Assembly: GCF_000712975.1 (NCBI RefSeq)
Contig: NZ_JHQL01000001.1
Span: 786,625-850,624 of the forward strand
Length of the DNA: 64,000 nt
DNA from: Vreelandella neptunia
GTDB lineage: Bacteria > Pseudomonadota > Gammaproteobacteria > Pseudomonadales > Halomonadaceae
Reading direction: 5' to 3'
Part shown: positions 10,554 through 22,300 of the stretch, piece after piece
How positions within the stretch are numbered: the stretch's first letter is position 1
Layout: each line of letters starts with the position of its first letter
The notes under the pieces: model-generated
Told to the model about the DNA's origin: nothing
What the model saw: only the letters and a program-made list of their open reading frames with translations
The model's database searches: none
Program-made: the position numbers and the translations under genes

Positions 10554-11015
10554 TCACTCATGAATCACAGCCAGAGGGTAACAGTGGCCCTTAATGGCGT
10601 TTTCGATTCGTTTAAGCACTAGGGGGCTGCGCAGCCGACCGGCATCGCCGAGGACTTTAATGTCATCCAATGTGAGCCAGTGAGTGGCGGTGATATCGCT
10701 ATCAATGGGTGACGAGAGCATGACGTCTGGTGTCGCTATAAAACCATGACTATGAAAGGTAAGGCCTTCTGGCGTGTGGAATACGTAAAGACCTAAATAG
10801 TCGGTTAGCGTCACCTGCCAAGCGGTCTCTTCCTGCACTTCGCGCAAAATGGCTGCCATCGGCCCTTCGCCAGGCTCTACATGCCCAGCCGGTTGGTTAA
10901 AAACGGTTTGCCTACCGCCGCGGGCTTCTTCCACCATCAAAAAACGGTCGTCGCGCTGAATCACGCAGGCAACGGTGCTTCTGATGATGGCGTTTTTGAT
11001 TGTCTTACTGCTCAT
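10554..11015 (-). CDS. nudJ: NUDIX phosphatase NudJ
   Basis: 153 residues. Nudix box at about 43-65: GHVEPGEGPMAAILREVQEE, followed by TAW where the consensus has G plus a hydrophobic residue. The start IIRSTVACVI and FNQPAGHVE match NudJ, which dephosphorylates thiamine pyrophosphates and nucleotides. The order rluE-nudJ-mnmA is the same as in E. coli. Its ATG overlaps the rluE stop by 4 bp (ATGA). Confidence 0.9.
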   Translation of the reverse strand: MSSKTIKNAIIRSTVACVIQRDDRFLMVEEARGGRQTVFNQPAGHVEPGEGPMAAILREVQEETAWQVTLTDYLGLYVFHTPEGLTFHSHGFIATPDVMLSSPIDSDITATHWLTLDDIKVLGDAGRLRSPLVLKRIENAIKGHCYPLAVIHE

Positions 11016-11614
11016 TTTGAGTGCCTGTGCCGAGGAGTGCCGCTGCGCTTTGGTGCTTTAGTGGGGCGTGGGGCGTGTAGTGTTTCTTTGCGCCACTCGC
11101 CAGGGGCCAGATCGCCAAGTTGCCATGGGCCAATGGCTGCGCGTACTAACCTCAGCGTGGGAAAGCCCACGTGGGCGGTCATGCGACGAACTTGGCGGTT
11201 GCGGCCTTCAGTAATGGTTAACTCTATCCAACTGGTGGTTGGGTGGCGCTTAGGGTCAATCCTTGGGTCGCGTTGGGCGATGGCAGGTGGCTCAATGCGC
11301 CGCGCTTTTGCTGGCTGGGTGGGGCCATCTTTTAACGTGATGCCGTTTTTCAGGGCACTCATTGCCTCATCATCAATCTGCCCTTCGAGCTGCACCCAGT
11401 AAGTTTTGGGCTGTTTGTGTCGCGGGTGGGCAATACGGTGGATAAGGCTTCCATCATCGCTTAATAGCAAAAGGCCTTCCGAGTCGTAGTCAAGCCTGCC
11501 TGCGGCGTAAACGCCAGGCATATCGATAACATTGGCTAATGTGTCTCGGCCTTGCTTATCAGTAAACTGGGAAAGCATGCGATAGGGTTTATGCAATAAA
11601 TATAGGGTGCTCAT
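11012..11614 (-). CDS. rluE: 23S rRNA pseudouridine synthase RluE
   Basis: RsuA-family enzyme; E. coli RluE makes pseudouridine at position 2457 of 23S rRNA. About 200 residues. The catalytic motif AAGRLDYDSEGLLLL contains the nucleophilic Asp. Also visible are LLHKPYRMLSQFTD at the start and EGRNRQVRRM near the end. The ATG at 11614 is chosen; a TTG at 11650 would add 12 residues, and neither has a strong ribosome site. No S4 domain, as in RluE. Ends in a basic tail. Coupled to nudJ by an ATGA overlap. Confidence 0.9.
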   Translation of the reverse strand: MSTLYLLHKPYRMLSQFTDKQGRDTLANVIDMPGVYAAGRLDYDSEGLLLLSDDGSLIHRIAHPRHKQPKTYWVQLEGQIDDEAMSALKNGITLKDGPTQPAKARRIEPPAIAQRDPRIDPKRHPTTSWIELTITEGRNRQVRRMTAHVGFPTLRLVRAAIGPWQLGDLAPGEWRKETLHAPRPTKAPKRSGTPRHRHSK

Positions 11615-11900
11615 AATTTCGTTTAGGGGTCGCCCTTGATTTGTCGACAATCTCTCATGCGATTAAAATGCAGCGCTGGTATACTTCGGGCTAGCTCTCA
11701 AACAGCGGTCAAATCGCGCTGGAGTTGCCATTATTATCACTGCAAAACTATAGAAAGAACTGCCGTAAGAACCACCGATTGATAACCGGGAAAGCCAATT
11801 ATATGGCCCCGCCTGCTTCGCGGCATGGTCTCTCGTTCAATGAGTCGCGTCGCTCAGGATCTTTATAATCACAGCGATAGAAAAAAGAGGTTAACGCAAA

Positions 11901-14138
11901 ATGTCTAAAACGCCGAAGATCATCTACACGCTCACCGACGAGGCACCTGCGCTCGCGACATACTCTTTGCTACCGATTATTGATGCATTCACCGACGCTG
12001 CTGGTATCGAGGTGGAAACCCGTGATATCTCCCTGGCGGCTCGCGTTCTCTCTCTGTTCCCAGACTACTTGACCGAAGAGCAGCGTATCGAAGATCACTT
12101 GGCTGAATTGGGTGCTCTGGCTAAGGTTCCCGAAGCCAATATCATCAAGTTACCAAATATTAGTGCCTCTATGCCGCAGCTGCGTGCTGTGATCAAAGAG
12201 CTGCAAGAACAGGGTTACAAACTACCCGAATATCCGGACGACCCAAGCAGCGACGAAGAGAAAGATATCAAAGCGCGCTATGACAAAGTGAAAGGCAGCG
12301 CAGTTAACCCCGTATTGCGTGAAGGTAATTCCGACCGTCGCGCACCAAAGGCCGTGAAAGAGTACGCACGCAAGTATCCGCACTCGATGGGAGAGTGGAG
12401 CCAAGCATCGCGTACCCATGTTTCGCACATGCATAGCGGCGACTTCTACCATGGTGAGAAGTCGATGACCCTGGATCGCGCCCGCAACGTCAAAATGGAG
12501 CTGATCACCGCCAGCGGTGAAACCAAGGTGCTCAAGCCACGAGTCGAGCTGCTTGACGGCGAAATCATCGACAGCATGTTTATGAGCAAGAAAGCACTGC
12601 TGGATTTTTACGAGCGTGAAATCGAAGATGCGCGTAAGACCGGTGTGATGTTCTCACTGCACGTTAAAGCAACCATGATGAAGGTCTCGCACCCCATCGT
12701 GTTTGGGCACTGCGTTAAAATTTTCTACAAGGACGCCTTTGAAAAGCACGGTGAGCTGTTCAAAGAGCTAGGGGTCGATGTTAACAACGGTATCGCTAAT
12801 CTTTACGACAAGATTGCGACCTTGCCGGAATCTCAGCGTGATGAGGTCATTAGTGACTTGCATGCGTGCCATGACAAGCGCCCAGAGCTGGCAATGGTTG
12901 ATTCGGCTCGTGGCATCACCAACTTCCACTCGCCCAGCGATGTGATTGTAGACGCTTCTATGCCAGCGATGATTCGTGCTGGCGGCAAGATGTACGGTGC
13001 CGATGGTCGTCTCAAGGACGTCAAAGCCGTCATGCCTGAGTCGACCTTCGCGCGTATCTATCAGGAAATGATTAATTTCTGTAAATGGCACGGTGCGTTT
13101 GACCCAGCCACTATGGGTACCGTACCTAATGTTGGTCTGATGGCGCAGAAAGCTGAAGAATACGGCTCTCATGATAAGACCTTCGAAGTGCCAGAAGATG
13201 GCGTGGCGAACATCACTGACCTAGATACCGGCGAAGTGCTGTTATCGCAGAACGTAGAGCAGGGCGATATCTGGCGTATGTGTCAGGTTAAAGACGCGCC
13301 GATTCGCGACTGGGTTAAGCTGGCCGTGGAGCGCTGCCGTGACTCTGGTATGCCCACCGTCTTCTGGCTCGACCCTTACCGTCCGCACGAAAACGAGTTG
13401 ATCAAGAAGGTCAAAACGTATCTCAAGGATCACGACACTGATGGGCTTGAAATCCACATCATGTCCCAAGTTCGGGCGATGCGTTACACCCTTGAGCGTG
13501 TGATTCGTGGTCTCGACACGATCTCGGTGACAGGCAACATTCTCCGCGATTACCTGACCGACTTATTCCCGATTCTTGAGTTGGGTACGAGCGCCAAAAT
13601 GCTTTCTATCGTGCCGTTGATGGATGGCGGTGGTCTGTTTGAAACAGGCGCTGGTGGTTCCGCACCTAAGCACGTTCAGCAGTTGCTTGAAGAGAACCAC
13701 CTGCGTTGGGACAGCCTGGGTGAGTTCTTGGCGCTAGTTGCTTCTTTGGAGCACCTTGCCAAACGGTTTGGCAATGACCGTGCTAAGCTGCTGGCGAAAG
13801 CGTTGGATGAAGCTAACGGCAAGTTCCTAGAAAGCAACAAGTCACCTTCACGCAAAGTGGGTGAGCTTGATAACCGTGGCAGCCATTTCTATCTGGCGCT
13901 GTATTGGGCAGAAGCATTGGCAAACCAGGATCAAGATGCTGAGCTGAAAACACGCTTTGCTCGCTTGGTAGAAACGCTGAAAGCAAATGAAGCTACGATC
14001 ATTGACGAGCTGAATAGCGTGCAAGGCCAGCCTGTTGACCTTAAAGGCTATTACCACCCGAATGGGGAAGTAGCGAGCCAAGTCATGCGCCCGAGCAAGA
14101 CGCTCAACGAAGCCCTTGCAATGGTCGCTAACGGTTAA
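11901..14138 (+). CDS. icd: Isocitrate dehydrogenase (NADP+), monomeric type
   Basis: Oxidises isocitrate to 2-oxoglutarate in the TCA cycle. 745 residues, the size of the monomeric IDH family (unlike the roughly 420-residue dimeric enzyme). Family landmarks: [19 protein letters not shown] at the start, [25 protein letters not shown], and [25 protein letters not shown] ribosome site precedes the ATG, and a TATAAT hexamer at 11864-11869 could be its -10 box. Monocistronic, with a strong terminator behind it. It competes with aceA for isocitrate. Confidence 0.97.
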   Translation: MSKTPKIIYTLTDEAPALATYSLLPIIDAFTDAAGIEVETRDISLAARVLSLFPDYLTEEQRIEDHLAELGALAKVPEANIIKLPNISASMPQLRAVIKELQEQGYKLPEYPDDPSSDEEKDIKARYDKVKGSAVNPVLREGNSDRRAPKAVKEYARKYPHSMGEWSQASRTHVSHMHSGDFYHGEKSMTLDRARNVKMELITASGETKVLKPRVELLDGEIIDSMFMSKKALLDFYEREIEDARKTGVMFSLHVKATMMKVSHPIVFGHCVKIFYKDAFEKHGELFKELGVDVNNGIANLYDKIATLPESQRDEVISDLHACHDKRPELAMVDSARGITNFHSPSDVIVDASMPAMIRAGGKMYGADGRLKDVKAVMPESTFARIYQEMINFCKWHGAFDPATMGTVPNVGLMAQKAEEYGSHDKTFEVPEDGVANITDLDTGEVLLSQNVEQGDIWRMCQVKDAPIRDWVKLAVERCRDSGMPTVFWLDPYRPHENELIKKVKTYLKDHDTDGLEIHIMSQVRAMRYTLERVIRGLDTISVTGNILRDYLTDLFPILELGTSAKMLSIVPLMDGGGLFETGAGGSAPKHVQQLLEENHLRWDSLGEFLALVASLEHLAKRFGNDRAKLLAKALDEANGKFLESNKSPSRKVGELDNRGSHFYLALYWAEALANQDQDAELKTRFARLVETLKANEATIIDELNSVQGQPVDLKGYYHPNGEVASQVMRPSKTLNEALAMVANG

Positions 14139-14200
14139 GGTCTTAAATCACAAGCAATCTGCGCTGCCGCTGAGCAACGCGTATGAAAACGCTGTGATAT

Positions 14201-14232
14201 CCCTCGCCCGCCTTAGTGGGCGAGGGTTTTTT
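14201..14232 (+). terminator. Terminator of icd
   Basis: Stem CCCTCGCCC / GGGCGAGGG with an 8-nt loop, followed by six T. Confidence 0.9.
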
Positions 14233-14407
14233 GTCTTATGTAATATGCTAATTTTATATTTTCCATGAACCCTTGCTGGGATTGGGCGTCTTACTGTGGT
14301 AAGCCAAGCTGGAGTAATGAGATTTCGAGTCATTGAAGCCTAGGATGGATGACTCAAGCGCCGTAAGACACCACCCGCCAGCTAAGAGACGATAAACCTT
14401 GCTGCTT

Positions 14408-14779
14408 ATGCCTATTACAGACAGCCCATACATCGTGGCTACCCTGCATGCAGGGATGACTCGGCCTGATGCGCCTGATTATGATGATGACTTAGCCGTT
14501 CAACCGGCTGATCCTGAACTAGCTCGGCCACCCTTGTACAAAGTGATACTTCATAACGATGATTACACGCCGATGGAATTCGTTGTTGAGGTATTACAAG
14601 GGTTTTTTAATATGGATAGCGAGCAAGCGGTACAAGTGATGCTTGCAGTGCATACCCAAGGCAAAGCGACATGCGGTATCTTTACACGGGATATTGCTGA
14701 AACGAAAAGTTACCAGGTAAACGAATATGCCCGCGAATGCGAGCATCCTTTAATGAGCGATATCGAAGCTGCCGACTGA
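14408..14779 (+). CDS. clpS: ATP-dependent Clp protease adaptor ClpS
   Basis: N-recognin that delivers proteins with destabilising N-terminal residues to ClpAP. The core [20 protein letters not shown] carries the conserved N-D-D and Met of the N-degron pocket. [20 protein letters not shown] and the C-terminal ECEHPL are typical. The start is uncertain: ATG at 14408 gives 123 residues, while ATG at 14456 (MTRPDAPDY) gives 107, close to the usual length. Lies 138 bp upstream of clpA, as in most gammaproteobacteria. Confidence 0.95.
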   Translation: MPITDSPYIVATLHAGMTRPDAPDYDDDLAVQPADPELARPPLYKVILHNDDYTPMEFVVEVLQGFFNMDSEQAVQVMLAVHTQGKATCGIFTRDIAETKSYQVNEYARECEHPLMSDIEAAD

Positions 14780-14917
14780 AAGCGTTGAAAAAAATTAGCG
14801 ATGGGCCTTGCAAGTGCGCCGTTTGTACCCGATGTTGAAAGTGCCGGTCGATTAAACTGATCCGACGCAAGCCCTAGGTGGCGACACGCCCTAGGTAGTA
14901 GCGAAAAGGGGACTGCC

Positions 14918-17194
14918 ATGCTGAGCAAAGAACTTGAACTTACCCTGAACACGGCCTTCACCGTGGCTCGCTCAAAGCGCCACGAGTTTATGACCGTTGA
15001 GCACCTGCTTCTGGCGTTGCTGGATAATGCGTCAGCAGTTGACGTGTTGAAGGCGTGTGGGGCGAATCTCGATAAGCTGCGGTCCGATCTGCAGGATTTT
15101 ATTAATTCGACCACACCATTGATTCCTGAAAGCCAAGCGGACCGCGAAACACAACCAACGCTTGGATTCCAGCGCGTACTGCAACGTGCGGTATTCCACG
15201 TGCAGTCATCTGGCAAGAGCGAAGTTACCGGTGCTAATGTACTGGTCGCTATTTTCTCTGAACAGGAAAGCCAAGCGGTTTACTTCCTAAAACAGCAAAG
15301 CGTTGCGCGCGTAGATGCGGTTAACTACATCGCTCATGGTATTTCTAAAGTCTCCGGTCATGGTCCTGCGCCTTCGCCATCTTCCCAAGAGAGTGAAGAT
15401 GCTGAAGAGGGTAGTGCAGAAGGCGCTGCGCATCCGTTAACCGGTTACGCTACCAATCTGAATGAGCAGGCGCGTCAAGGCAAAATAGACCCATTGATTG
15501 GCCGTGACCATGAGCTTGAGCGTGTGGTGCAAATTCTTGCCCGCCGTCGTAAGAATAACCCACTTCTAGTTGGTGAAGCTGGCGTTGGTAAAACTGCCAT
15601 TGCAGAAGGCTTGGCGAAACGTATAGTTGAAGAAGATGTGCCTGACGTTATCGCCGATGCAGTGGTTTACTCGCTGGATATGGGTGCGCTATTGGCGGGT
15701 ACCAAATACCGCGGTGATTTTGAAAAGCGTCTGAAAAGTCTGCTTAGTGAATTACGCAAGCAGCCTAATGCCGTGCTCTTTATCGATGAAATCCATACCG
15801 TAATAGGAGCTGGTGCAGCGTCTGGCGGTGTAATGGATGCCTCTAACCTGTTGAAGCCATTGCTTTCATCCGGCGAGTTGCGCTGTATTGGTTCAACAAC
15901 ATTCCAGGAGTTCCGCGGCATTTTTGAGAAAGATCGTGCTCTGGCTCGTCGATTCCAAAAAGTGGATGTGCTGGCACCTTCGGTGGATGACACCATCAAA
16001 ATCCTTAAAGGATTGCGGTCTCGCTTTGAAGAGCACCATGAGCTTAAGTACACCGATGGCGCCTTAGAAAGTGCCGCACGCTTAGCTGATCGCTACATTA
16101 ATGACCGTTACCTACCCGATAAAGCTATCGATGTGATTGACGAGGCGGGCGCGCATCAGCGTATGCTGCCGCCAGAAGTACGGGCGAATACAATTGATGT
16201 TGAGCAGGTAGAAGCGGTAGTGGCGTCTATTGCGCGTATTCCGCCCAAAAGTGTTTCAAGTTCGGACCGTAAGTTGCTTGAAAAGCTTGATCGCGACCTG
16301 AAAATGTTGGTGTTCGGACAAGATGAAGCCATCGATACCCTGTCGGCTGCTATCAAACTTTCCCGTGCAGGTTTGAAATCGCCAGATAAGCCGGTGGGGA
16401 GTTTCTTGTTTGCTGGTCCAACTGGTGTTGGTAAGACCGAAGTGGCTAAGCAGTTGGCGCATATCATGGGTATTGAGCTAGTACGCTTTGATATGTCGGA
16501 GTACATGGAGCGCCATACGGTTTCGCGTTTGATTGGTGCCCCGCCAGGCTACGTAGGCTATGACCAGGGTGGGCTGCTAACTGAAGCTGTCACCAAGCAG
16601 CCGCATTGTGTATTGCTGCTAGATGAGATTGAGAAGGCGCATCCTGAAGTGTTCAACCTGCTGCTGCAGGTCATGGATCACGGTCGTTTGACAGATAACA
16701 ATGGCCGCGAAGCGGATTTCCGTCACGTTATCCTAATCATGACTTCCAATGCTGGGGCAGAGCAGGCATCACGGCGCTCTATCGGTTTCCAGAACCAGGA
16801 TCACTCAACGGATGCGATGGAAGTGATTCGCCGCACCTTCTCGCCTGAGTTCCGCAATCGTTTGGATGGCATTATTCAATTCCATGCGCTGCAAACGTCG
16901 GTTGTGCGTAACGTTGTCGATAAATTCCTAATCGAGTTGCAGGCACAGTTAGACGAAAAGCGTGTGCAGCTTGAAGTCGATGATATGGCGAGAGACTGGC
17001 TGGCAGAGAAGGGGTATGACCCCGATATGGGGGCACGCCCAATGGCCCGCTTGATCCAGGAGAAACTGAAAAAGCCGTTGGCTGAGATGATTCTATTTGG
17101 CGAGCTGGCTGATCAAGGCGGTATTGTGCATGTTAACCTTGAAGAAGGTGAGCTGCATTTATCAACGGAGTCGGAGATGGCGGATGCGCCCTGA
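14918..17194 (+). CDS. clpA: ATP-dependent Clp protease ATP-binding subunit ClpA
   Basis: Hexameric unfoldase that feeds substrates to ClpP. 758 residues as in E. coli. N-domain 1-140 (ClpS-binding), an acidic Ser-rich linker, first AAA+ module with Walker A GEAGVGKT and Walker B FIDEIHT, second AAA+ module with GPTGVGKT and [12 protein letters not shown]. The ClpP-docking loop reads SIGF where E. coli ClpA has IGL. Pairs with clpS upstream, and with bpt and aat nearby, which make its N-degron substrates. Confidence 0.97.
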   Translation: MLSKELELTLNTAFTVARSKRHEFMTVEHLLLALLDNASAVDVLKACGANLDKLRSDLQDFINSTTPLIPESQADRETQPTLGFQRVLQRAVFHVQSSGKSEVTGANVLVAIFSEQESQAVYFLKQQSVARVDAVNYIAHGISKVSGHGPAPSPSSQESEDAEEGSAEGAAHPLTGYATNLNEQARQGKIDPLIGRDHELERVVQILARRRKNNPLLVGEAGVGKTAIAEGLAKRIVEEDVPDVIADAVVYSLDMGALLAGTKYRGDFEKRLKSLLSELRKQPNAVLFIDEIHTVIGAGAASGGVMDASNLLKPLLSSGELRCIGSTTFQEFRGIFEKDRALARRFQKVDVLAPSVDDTIKILKGLRSRFEEHHELKYTDGALESAARLADRYINDRYLPDKAIDVIDEAGAHQRMLPPEVRANTIDVEQVEAVVASIARIPPKSVSSSDRKLLEKLDRDLKMLVFGQDEAIDTLSAAIKLSRAGLKSPDKPVGSFLFAGPTGVGKTEVAKQLAHIMGIELVRFDMSEYMERHTVSRLIGAPPGYVGYDQGGLLTEAVTKQPHCVLLLDEIEKAHPEVFNLLLQVMDHGRLTDNNGREADFRHVILIMTSNAGAEQASRRSIGFQNQDHSTDAMEVIRRTFSPEFRNRLDGIIQFHALQTSVVRNVVDKFLIELQAQLDEKRVQLEVDDMARDWLAEKGYDPDMGARPMARLIQEKLKKPLAEMILFGELADQGGIVHVNLEEGELHLSTESEMADAP

Positions 17195-17260
17195 AAAGGG
17201 CGCTAAGGCTGACTAAGTTTTACACCTAAAACCTCACGCTCTTACTTCACTAAAGCACAG

Positions 17261-17281
17261 CGCCCTGTCATCGACGGGGCG
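17261..17281 (+). terminator. Probable terminator of clpA
   Basis: 9-bp stem CGCCCTGTC / GACGGGGCG (one U-G pair) with a 3-nt loop. The T run behind it is weak and interrupted. Confidence 0.5.
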
Positions 17282-17388
17282 TTGTCGTTTCCAGAGAGCG
17301 GCGCCGTACTTACGCTATGTTTGCACTGCATTTAAAAACGGGATGCGTGCATGCGCGGGCAGTGTTTGCTTGAAAGCGTTACCAAGTC

Positions 17389-17607
17389 TTAGCGCGAGCG
17401 ATAAACAATACGGCCTTTTGACAGATCGTAGGGCGTCAGCTCTACTTTTACCTTGTCGCCTGTCAGGATACGGATGTAGTTTTTGCGCATCTTGCCTGAA
17501 ATATGAGCGGTAACGACGTGGCCGTTTTCCAGCTCAACACGGAACATGGTGTTGGGAAGGGTATCAACAATAACGCCTTCCATTTCAATATGATCTTCGC
17601 GTGCCAT
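17389..17607 (-). CDS. infA: Translation initiation factor IF-1
   Basis: 72 residues, an S1/OB-fold protein that binds the ribosomal A site during initiation. The sequence is almost canonical: [38 protein letters not shown], and the end GRIVYRSR. Lies between clpA and bpt, the same order as in E. coli and Pseudomonas. Confidence 0.98.
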   Translation of the reverse strand: MAREDHIEMEGVIVDTLPNTMFRVELENGHVVTAHISGKMRKNYIRILTGDKVKVELTPYDLSKGRIVYRSR

Positions 17608-17746
17608 ATAGGCAGATCCTCACTTATTTAACGTAATGGTTTGGTCTAATCAGTCACTTCAATGGGCGTCGTCAGGTGACGGTTACCCAGTAAGCAGCGC
17701 TATATTGTGCCGTAAGCCTGCCAGCAAGGCAAAAAAGCTGGCAAGT

Positions 17747-18481
17747 TTAGTAAATTAAAGGCCGCCAATGGCGTCCGTCGAGTACTTCAATAGGGGTGAA
17801 CGCCCGCTTATAGCGCATTTTTCGGCACTCCTCAATCCAATACCCAAGGTACAAGTGAGGTAGCGATTTTTCACCGCAAAGTTCTATTAGCTTGAGAATA
17901 GCAAAGGTTCCCAAGGATCGCTTTTCCAAGCCCTCATCAACACTGAAAAACGTATAAATAGCTGATAGTCCATGCTCAAGCTGATCAAAGGCTGCTACTG
18001 CGACGAGCTTTCCTTCTAGACGCATTTCTAAAAGATGCGCATAGGGTTCTTCAAGCGTTAAAAAAGTACGATACTGCTCTCTGCTCGGAGGATACATGTC
18101 GCCATCAGCATGACGTAAACGAATATAGTCTGCATAAAGCGTGTAATGATCAGCCTCATAGCGGGCAGGTACTATGCGCGTAACAATATCGGCATTGATG
18201 CGACGAATTTTGCGTTGGGTACGATTAGCGCTAAAGTCGCTGACGGGAATGCGTACCGAGCGACAAGCATTACACCCCTCACAGTGGGGGCGGTATAAAT
18301 GGCGTCCGCTACGGCGAAAGCCTAGTAACGAAAGCGAGTCATAAACGCCGGGAACGGGAGATTCCTGGGGATCCAGAAACAGGGTGGTTGCCTCTTTGCC
18401 TGGAAGGTAGCTGCAAGCATGAGGAACGGTTAGGAAGAAGCGCAAATCCCGCACAGGGCGGCGAGGAGCGTTACTACTCAC
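17747..18481 (-). CDS. bpt: Aspartate/glutamate leucyltransferase (Bpt)
   Basis: Transfers leucine from Leu-tRNA to N-terminal Asp or Glu and so creates ClpS-recognised degrons. 244 residues. N-terminal ATE-type domain with HACSYLPG and the Cys-rich element CEGCNACRSVRIP, then the GNAT-like half ending in YLGYWIEECRKMRYK. The start is GTG (18479-18481) with an AAGGAGG site 6 bp upstream. Lies 30 bp downstream of aat, so the two probably form an operon. Confidence 0.94.
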   Translation of the reverse strand: MSSNAPRRPVRDLRFFLTVPHACSYLPGKEATTLFLDPQESPVPGVYDSLSLLGFRRSGRHLYRPHCEGCNACRSVRIPVSDFSANRTQRKIRRINADIVTRIVPARYEADHYTLYADYIRLRHADGDMYPPSREQYRTFLTLEEPYAHLLEMRLEGKLVAVAAFDQLEHGLSAIYTFFSVDEGLEKRSLGTFAILKLIELCGEKSLPHLYLGYWIEECRKMRYKRAFTPIEVLDGRHWRPLIY

Positions 18482-18511
18482 GGCTTGCCTCCTTGGTTAA
18501 TCTGAATACGT

Positions 18512-19264
18512 TTACCATTCTGGGTGATGAGTCGAAGCGATGGCGTCGAGCCACGGCGATCCAGGTACAGTAGGCGCTTCATTGGTCATAGTCGTTAAGT
18601 TAAATGCCTTGTCAGGCAACCACTTTTCAAGATAGTTGATGAACGACGTGCGGGCGACTGTTGTCGCACCAAGGCTTGCCAAGTGGGGGGTATGCATCTG
18701 ACAGTCGATAAGTTTACCCTCATGGTGCTGCATCGCATGGGCTAAGTGGGCGAGAGCAATTTTAGAAGCATCGGGCACTCGCGAAAACATCGATTCACCA
18801 AAGAAGACAGGCCCCATTGCTACGCCATAAAGCCCTCCCACTAGCTGGCCTTCAAGATGTACTTCAATGCTATGTGCGATACCTAGCTCGTGCAGGCGTT
18901 GGTAGGCGTCACGCATATCTTGATTGATCCAGGTGCCGGGCTCACCAGGGCGTGGCGCAGCGCATGCTTTAACAATGTTTTCAAACTGTTGATCCAAGGT
19001 GACAATAAAACCACCATGACGCAATCGCTTCACAAGGCTACGACGTCGCTTAAACTGTTCTGGTTGCAATACCATGCGTGGGTTGGGGCTCCACCATAGA
19101 ATAGGCTCATCGTCGCTATACCATGGGAAAATACCTTTCTGGTAAGCACTGATTAGCCAGCATGGAGAAAGCTCTCCGCCGGCGGCAAGAAGGCCGTTAG
19201 GGGAGTCGAGAGCTAGGTCGGTAGAAGGAAAGATAGGCTGTGGCGATGAAAGCCAGGGTAACAT
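18512..19264 (-). CDS. aat: Leucyl/phenylalanyl-tRNA-protein transferase
   Basis: Adds Leu or Phe to proteins with N-terminal Lys or Arg, generating N-degrons. 250 residues. Signature parts: FPSTDLALDSPNGLLAAGG, YQKGIFPWYSDDEPILWWSP, and GGLYGVAMGPVFFGESMFS. The C-terminal tail of about 30 residues (NLTTMTNEAPTVPG) is longer than in E. coli. Upstream partner of bpt; divergent from ftsK. Confidence 0.96.
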   Translation of the reverse strand: MLPWLSSPQPIFPSTDLALDSPNGLLAAGGELSPCWLISAYQKGIFPWYSDDEPILWWSPNPRMVLQPEQFKRRRSLVKRLRHGGFIVTLDQQFENIVKACAAPRPGEPGTWINQDMRDAYQRLHELGIAHSIEVHLEGQLVGGLYGVAMGPVFFGESMFSRVPDASKIALAHLAHAMQHHEGKLIDCQMHTPHLASLGATTVARTSFINYLEKWLPDKAFNLTTMTNEAPTVPGSPWLDAIASTHHPEW

Positions 19265-19382
19265 TGATTGCTCCTGTTACTAGACACTTCGATAGAAGCT
19301 CTGTGACGGCGAAAGGATGCTCGGTATGATGCAAACTCGCAAGTGGATTAAAGACACCATTAAGGTGTAAAGGGAGAATCGC

Positions 19383-22300
19383 TTGAAAGTAAATAAGGCG
19401 GTAGACAAGCGAACGCAACGTAACTCGCGTCAACCATCATCAAAGGCCACTACTGGGCGAGTGACGGCGGCAAAGGAGAAAGCTCGCCGGTTTGGCCTGC
19501 GCTTGCAGGGGGCGGCGCGCGAAGGCGTAGTCGTGGTGCTGCTTGCGCTATGTGTATTTTTGTTATTAGCACTGTTTAGTTATGACCCAGCTGACCCAGG
19601 TTGGTCTTATCAAGGGCCAGAAACGGATGTTCAGAACTGGATGGGCCCTGTAGGGGCCTGGCTTGCGGATGTGCTTTATTCACTGCTGGGTGCCAGCGCT
19701 TTATGGTGGCCGGGCATGTTTGGTTATGCTGCTTGGTGGTTAATGAGGTCGCGCCAGGTACGATTTGAAATCGACCCAGTGGCGATTGCCGTGCACTCTG
19801 CTGGGTTGGTACTGCTTATGTTCGGCACCACTATGCTGGGAGCGCTCCATTTTTACCATCCTGACAGTCTGTTGCCCTACGCATCAGGGGGGATATTAGG
19901 CGAGGGGTTGGTAAATACTTTAAAACCACTAGTCAGCAGTGGTGGCGTGGGCCTTATTTCTGCTGCGCTAATATTGATCGGTTTTCCGCTGTTTAGCGGC
20001 ATGTCGTGGTTACAGGTGGCTGATGAGCTTGGTCGTCGTCTATGTAAAGTAGGGGGCTGGTTCAGCGCTCGGCGCGCTAAAGGGCGTGAAAAGCGTGCAC
20101 AACGTGCCGCTGTGCGAGCTGCCGCAAAGGCTGCCTCTCAAAAAGTAAAAGAGAAGCCGCTCACCGAGTTTAAAACAACAAAGCAAGAAAGTAATACGCA
20201 GCGCTCTAACCTAGAAGACGAACATCGCCAGCCGGAGCCTGCACGAGAAAACCGCCAAACACGTCGTGAGCCTAGTTTTTCTGCCACGACAGATACGTCT
20301 ATTCCATGGGAAGCGGCTGCATTTTCGGGAGCGTTGCCAGCCCAAGCAATGCCTAAGCGTGAACAGCCAACGCCTGATATAAACGCTTCTCAAGATATTT
20401 CGGTTGAGGCTGGACAGTCTTCAGCATTCGCTGAAGTACAGCCTTCAGCTAAAACAGACACTAAAAAGGAGCCCGTTGCCGAACATAGAGCTGAGAGTAA
20501 TGGAGATCATAAGGACGAAAAAGACCTAGAAAAAGACCTAGAAAAAGAGGTGGAAAAAGAAAAAGAGATAGAACGCACTTTGGCAAGGCCGGACAGCGCG
20601 CCACGTGAAGATGCTTTTGCGGTGCGCATCAACGATGAAGACAGCGAGCCAACGCCTTCGATACCGCTGTCCACTCAAGAGTCTGAGCCTGAACGTGAGC
20701 CGAGTGAGCCTGCGTTTAAAGAGCCTGCTTTCGATGAGCTCGCAGATCAACAGCCAGCGTCACGACCTGCTCCTGGCTTACCCGGAGAAGAAGAGCTTTC
20801 ATTGCACTCACCTTCAGACGTTTCAGGCGATGACACAGAGCATCAGTCACCGCCGATGTCTCAGTCAGCGCATGAAATACAGCAGCGCGATGCAAGTACA
20901 CCTCAGTGGAACGATGACCATGAGTGCGATGATATAGCACCCGTTTCCACGCGCTTGCCTGAACGCGAACAAGCACCTGCTATAACGCCTCCAGGTGATG
21001 ACGTTCGCCCTTCGCCGTCCGTTGAACCACGCTCTGAAAGAGTGCCCGAAGTCGTGCCTGAGCCAGTATGGAATGATGAGGAAGACGACGACGCCCCGTC
21101 GGCAGTAACACCAGCCAGCACCGCGACACGCCGAGAGCCAACGCTCTCTGCACAATCGCCCGAGGCTGGCTCACCAGGCTTGAGGGCTTCTGAGGAAAAA
21201 GAGCCAGACAGTACTCCTACCCTATGGACTGTTGAGCATCTGCAGAGCCAGCGTCCAGCATTTGAAACGCTCGATGAGCCAGAAGGGGATGTGCCTAGTC
21301 TTCAGTTGTTGACACCTCCTGAGCCGCATGAGCCTAACTATACGGAGCAGCAGCTGGCTGATATGGCAGAGCTGTTAGAAGTGCGGCTACGTGAGTATGG
21401 GGTTAAGGCAGAAGTCGTTGATACATGGCCTGGTCCGGTTATCACCCGATTTGAAATTAAACCGGCGGCTGGGGTGAAAGTTTCTAAAATCAGTAACCTT
21501 GCCAAAGACCTTGCGCGCTCATTAATGGTTAAGAGTGTGCGTGTGGTTGAAGTCATTCCAGGACGCCCAACGGTCGGCATTGAAATACCTAACCCTCATC
21601 GGGCAATGATCCGTCTGCGTGAGGTGATCGACTCTGACCGCTATCAACAGGAAAGCTCGCCGCTGACCATGGCGTTGGGGCAAGACATTGGTGGAGGGCC
21701 CGTTGTCGCCAATCTCGGTAAGATGCCCCATCTGCTGGTGGCGGGTACAACAGGGTCAGGCAAGTCAGTCGGTGTTAACGCCATGCTGATTTCCATGCTG
21801 CTAAAAGCGACCCCTGATGAGCTTAAGCTGATCATGGTTGACCCAAAAATGCTGGAGTTGTCGGTTTACGATGGCATTCCGCACCTTTTGGCGCCAGTGG
21901 TCACTGATATGAAAGAAGCTGCTAATAGTCTGCGTTGGTGTGTTGCGGAAATGGAGCGCCGCTACAAGCTAATGGCGGCGATGGGGGTGCGTAACATTGC
22001 AGGTTTTAATGGGCGTTTAGATGAGGCTAAAAACGCAGGCGCCCAGGTGGCTGACCCGCTTTGGGAGCCGCAGCCTTGGGAAATGCATCAAACGCCGCCG
22101 ATTCTTGAAAAGCTGCCCTACATTGTAGTGGTGATCGACGAATTCGCCGACATGTTTATGATCGTCGGGAAAAAAGTTGAAGAACTAATTGCTCGCTTAG
22201 CACAAAAAGCGCGTGCAGCGGGAATTCACTTGATTTTGGCTACCCAGCGCCCATCGGTTGATGTGGTAACAGGGTTAATTAAAGCGAATATTCCGTCGCG

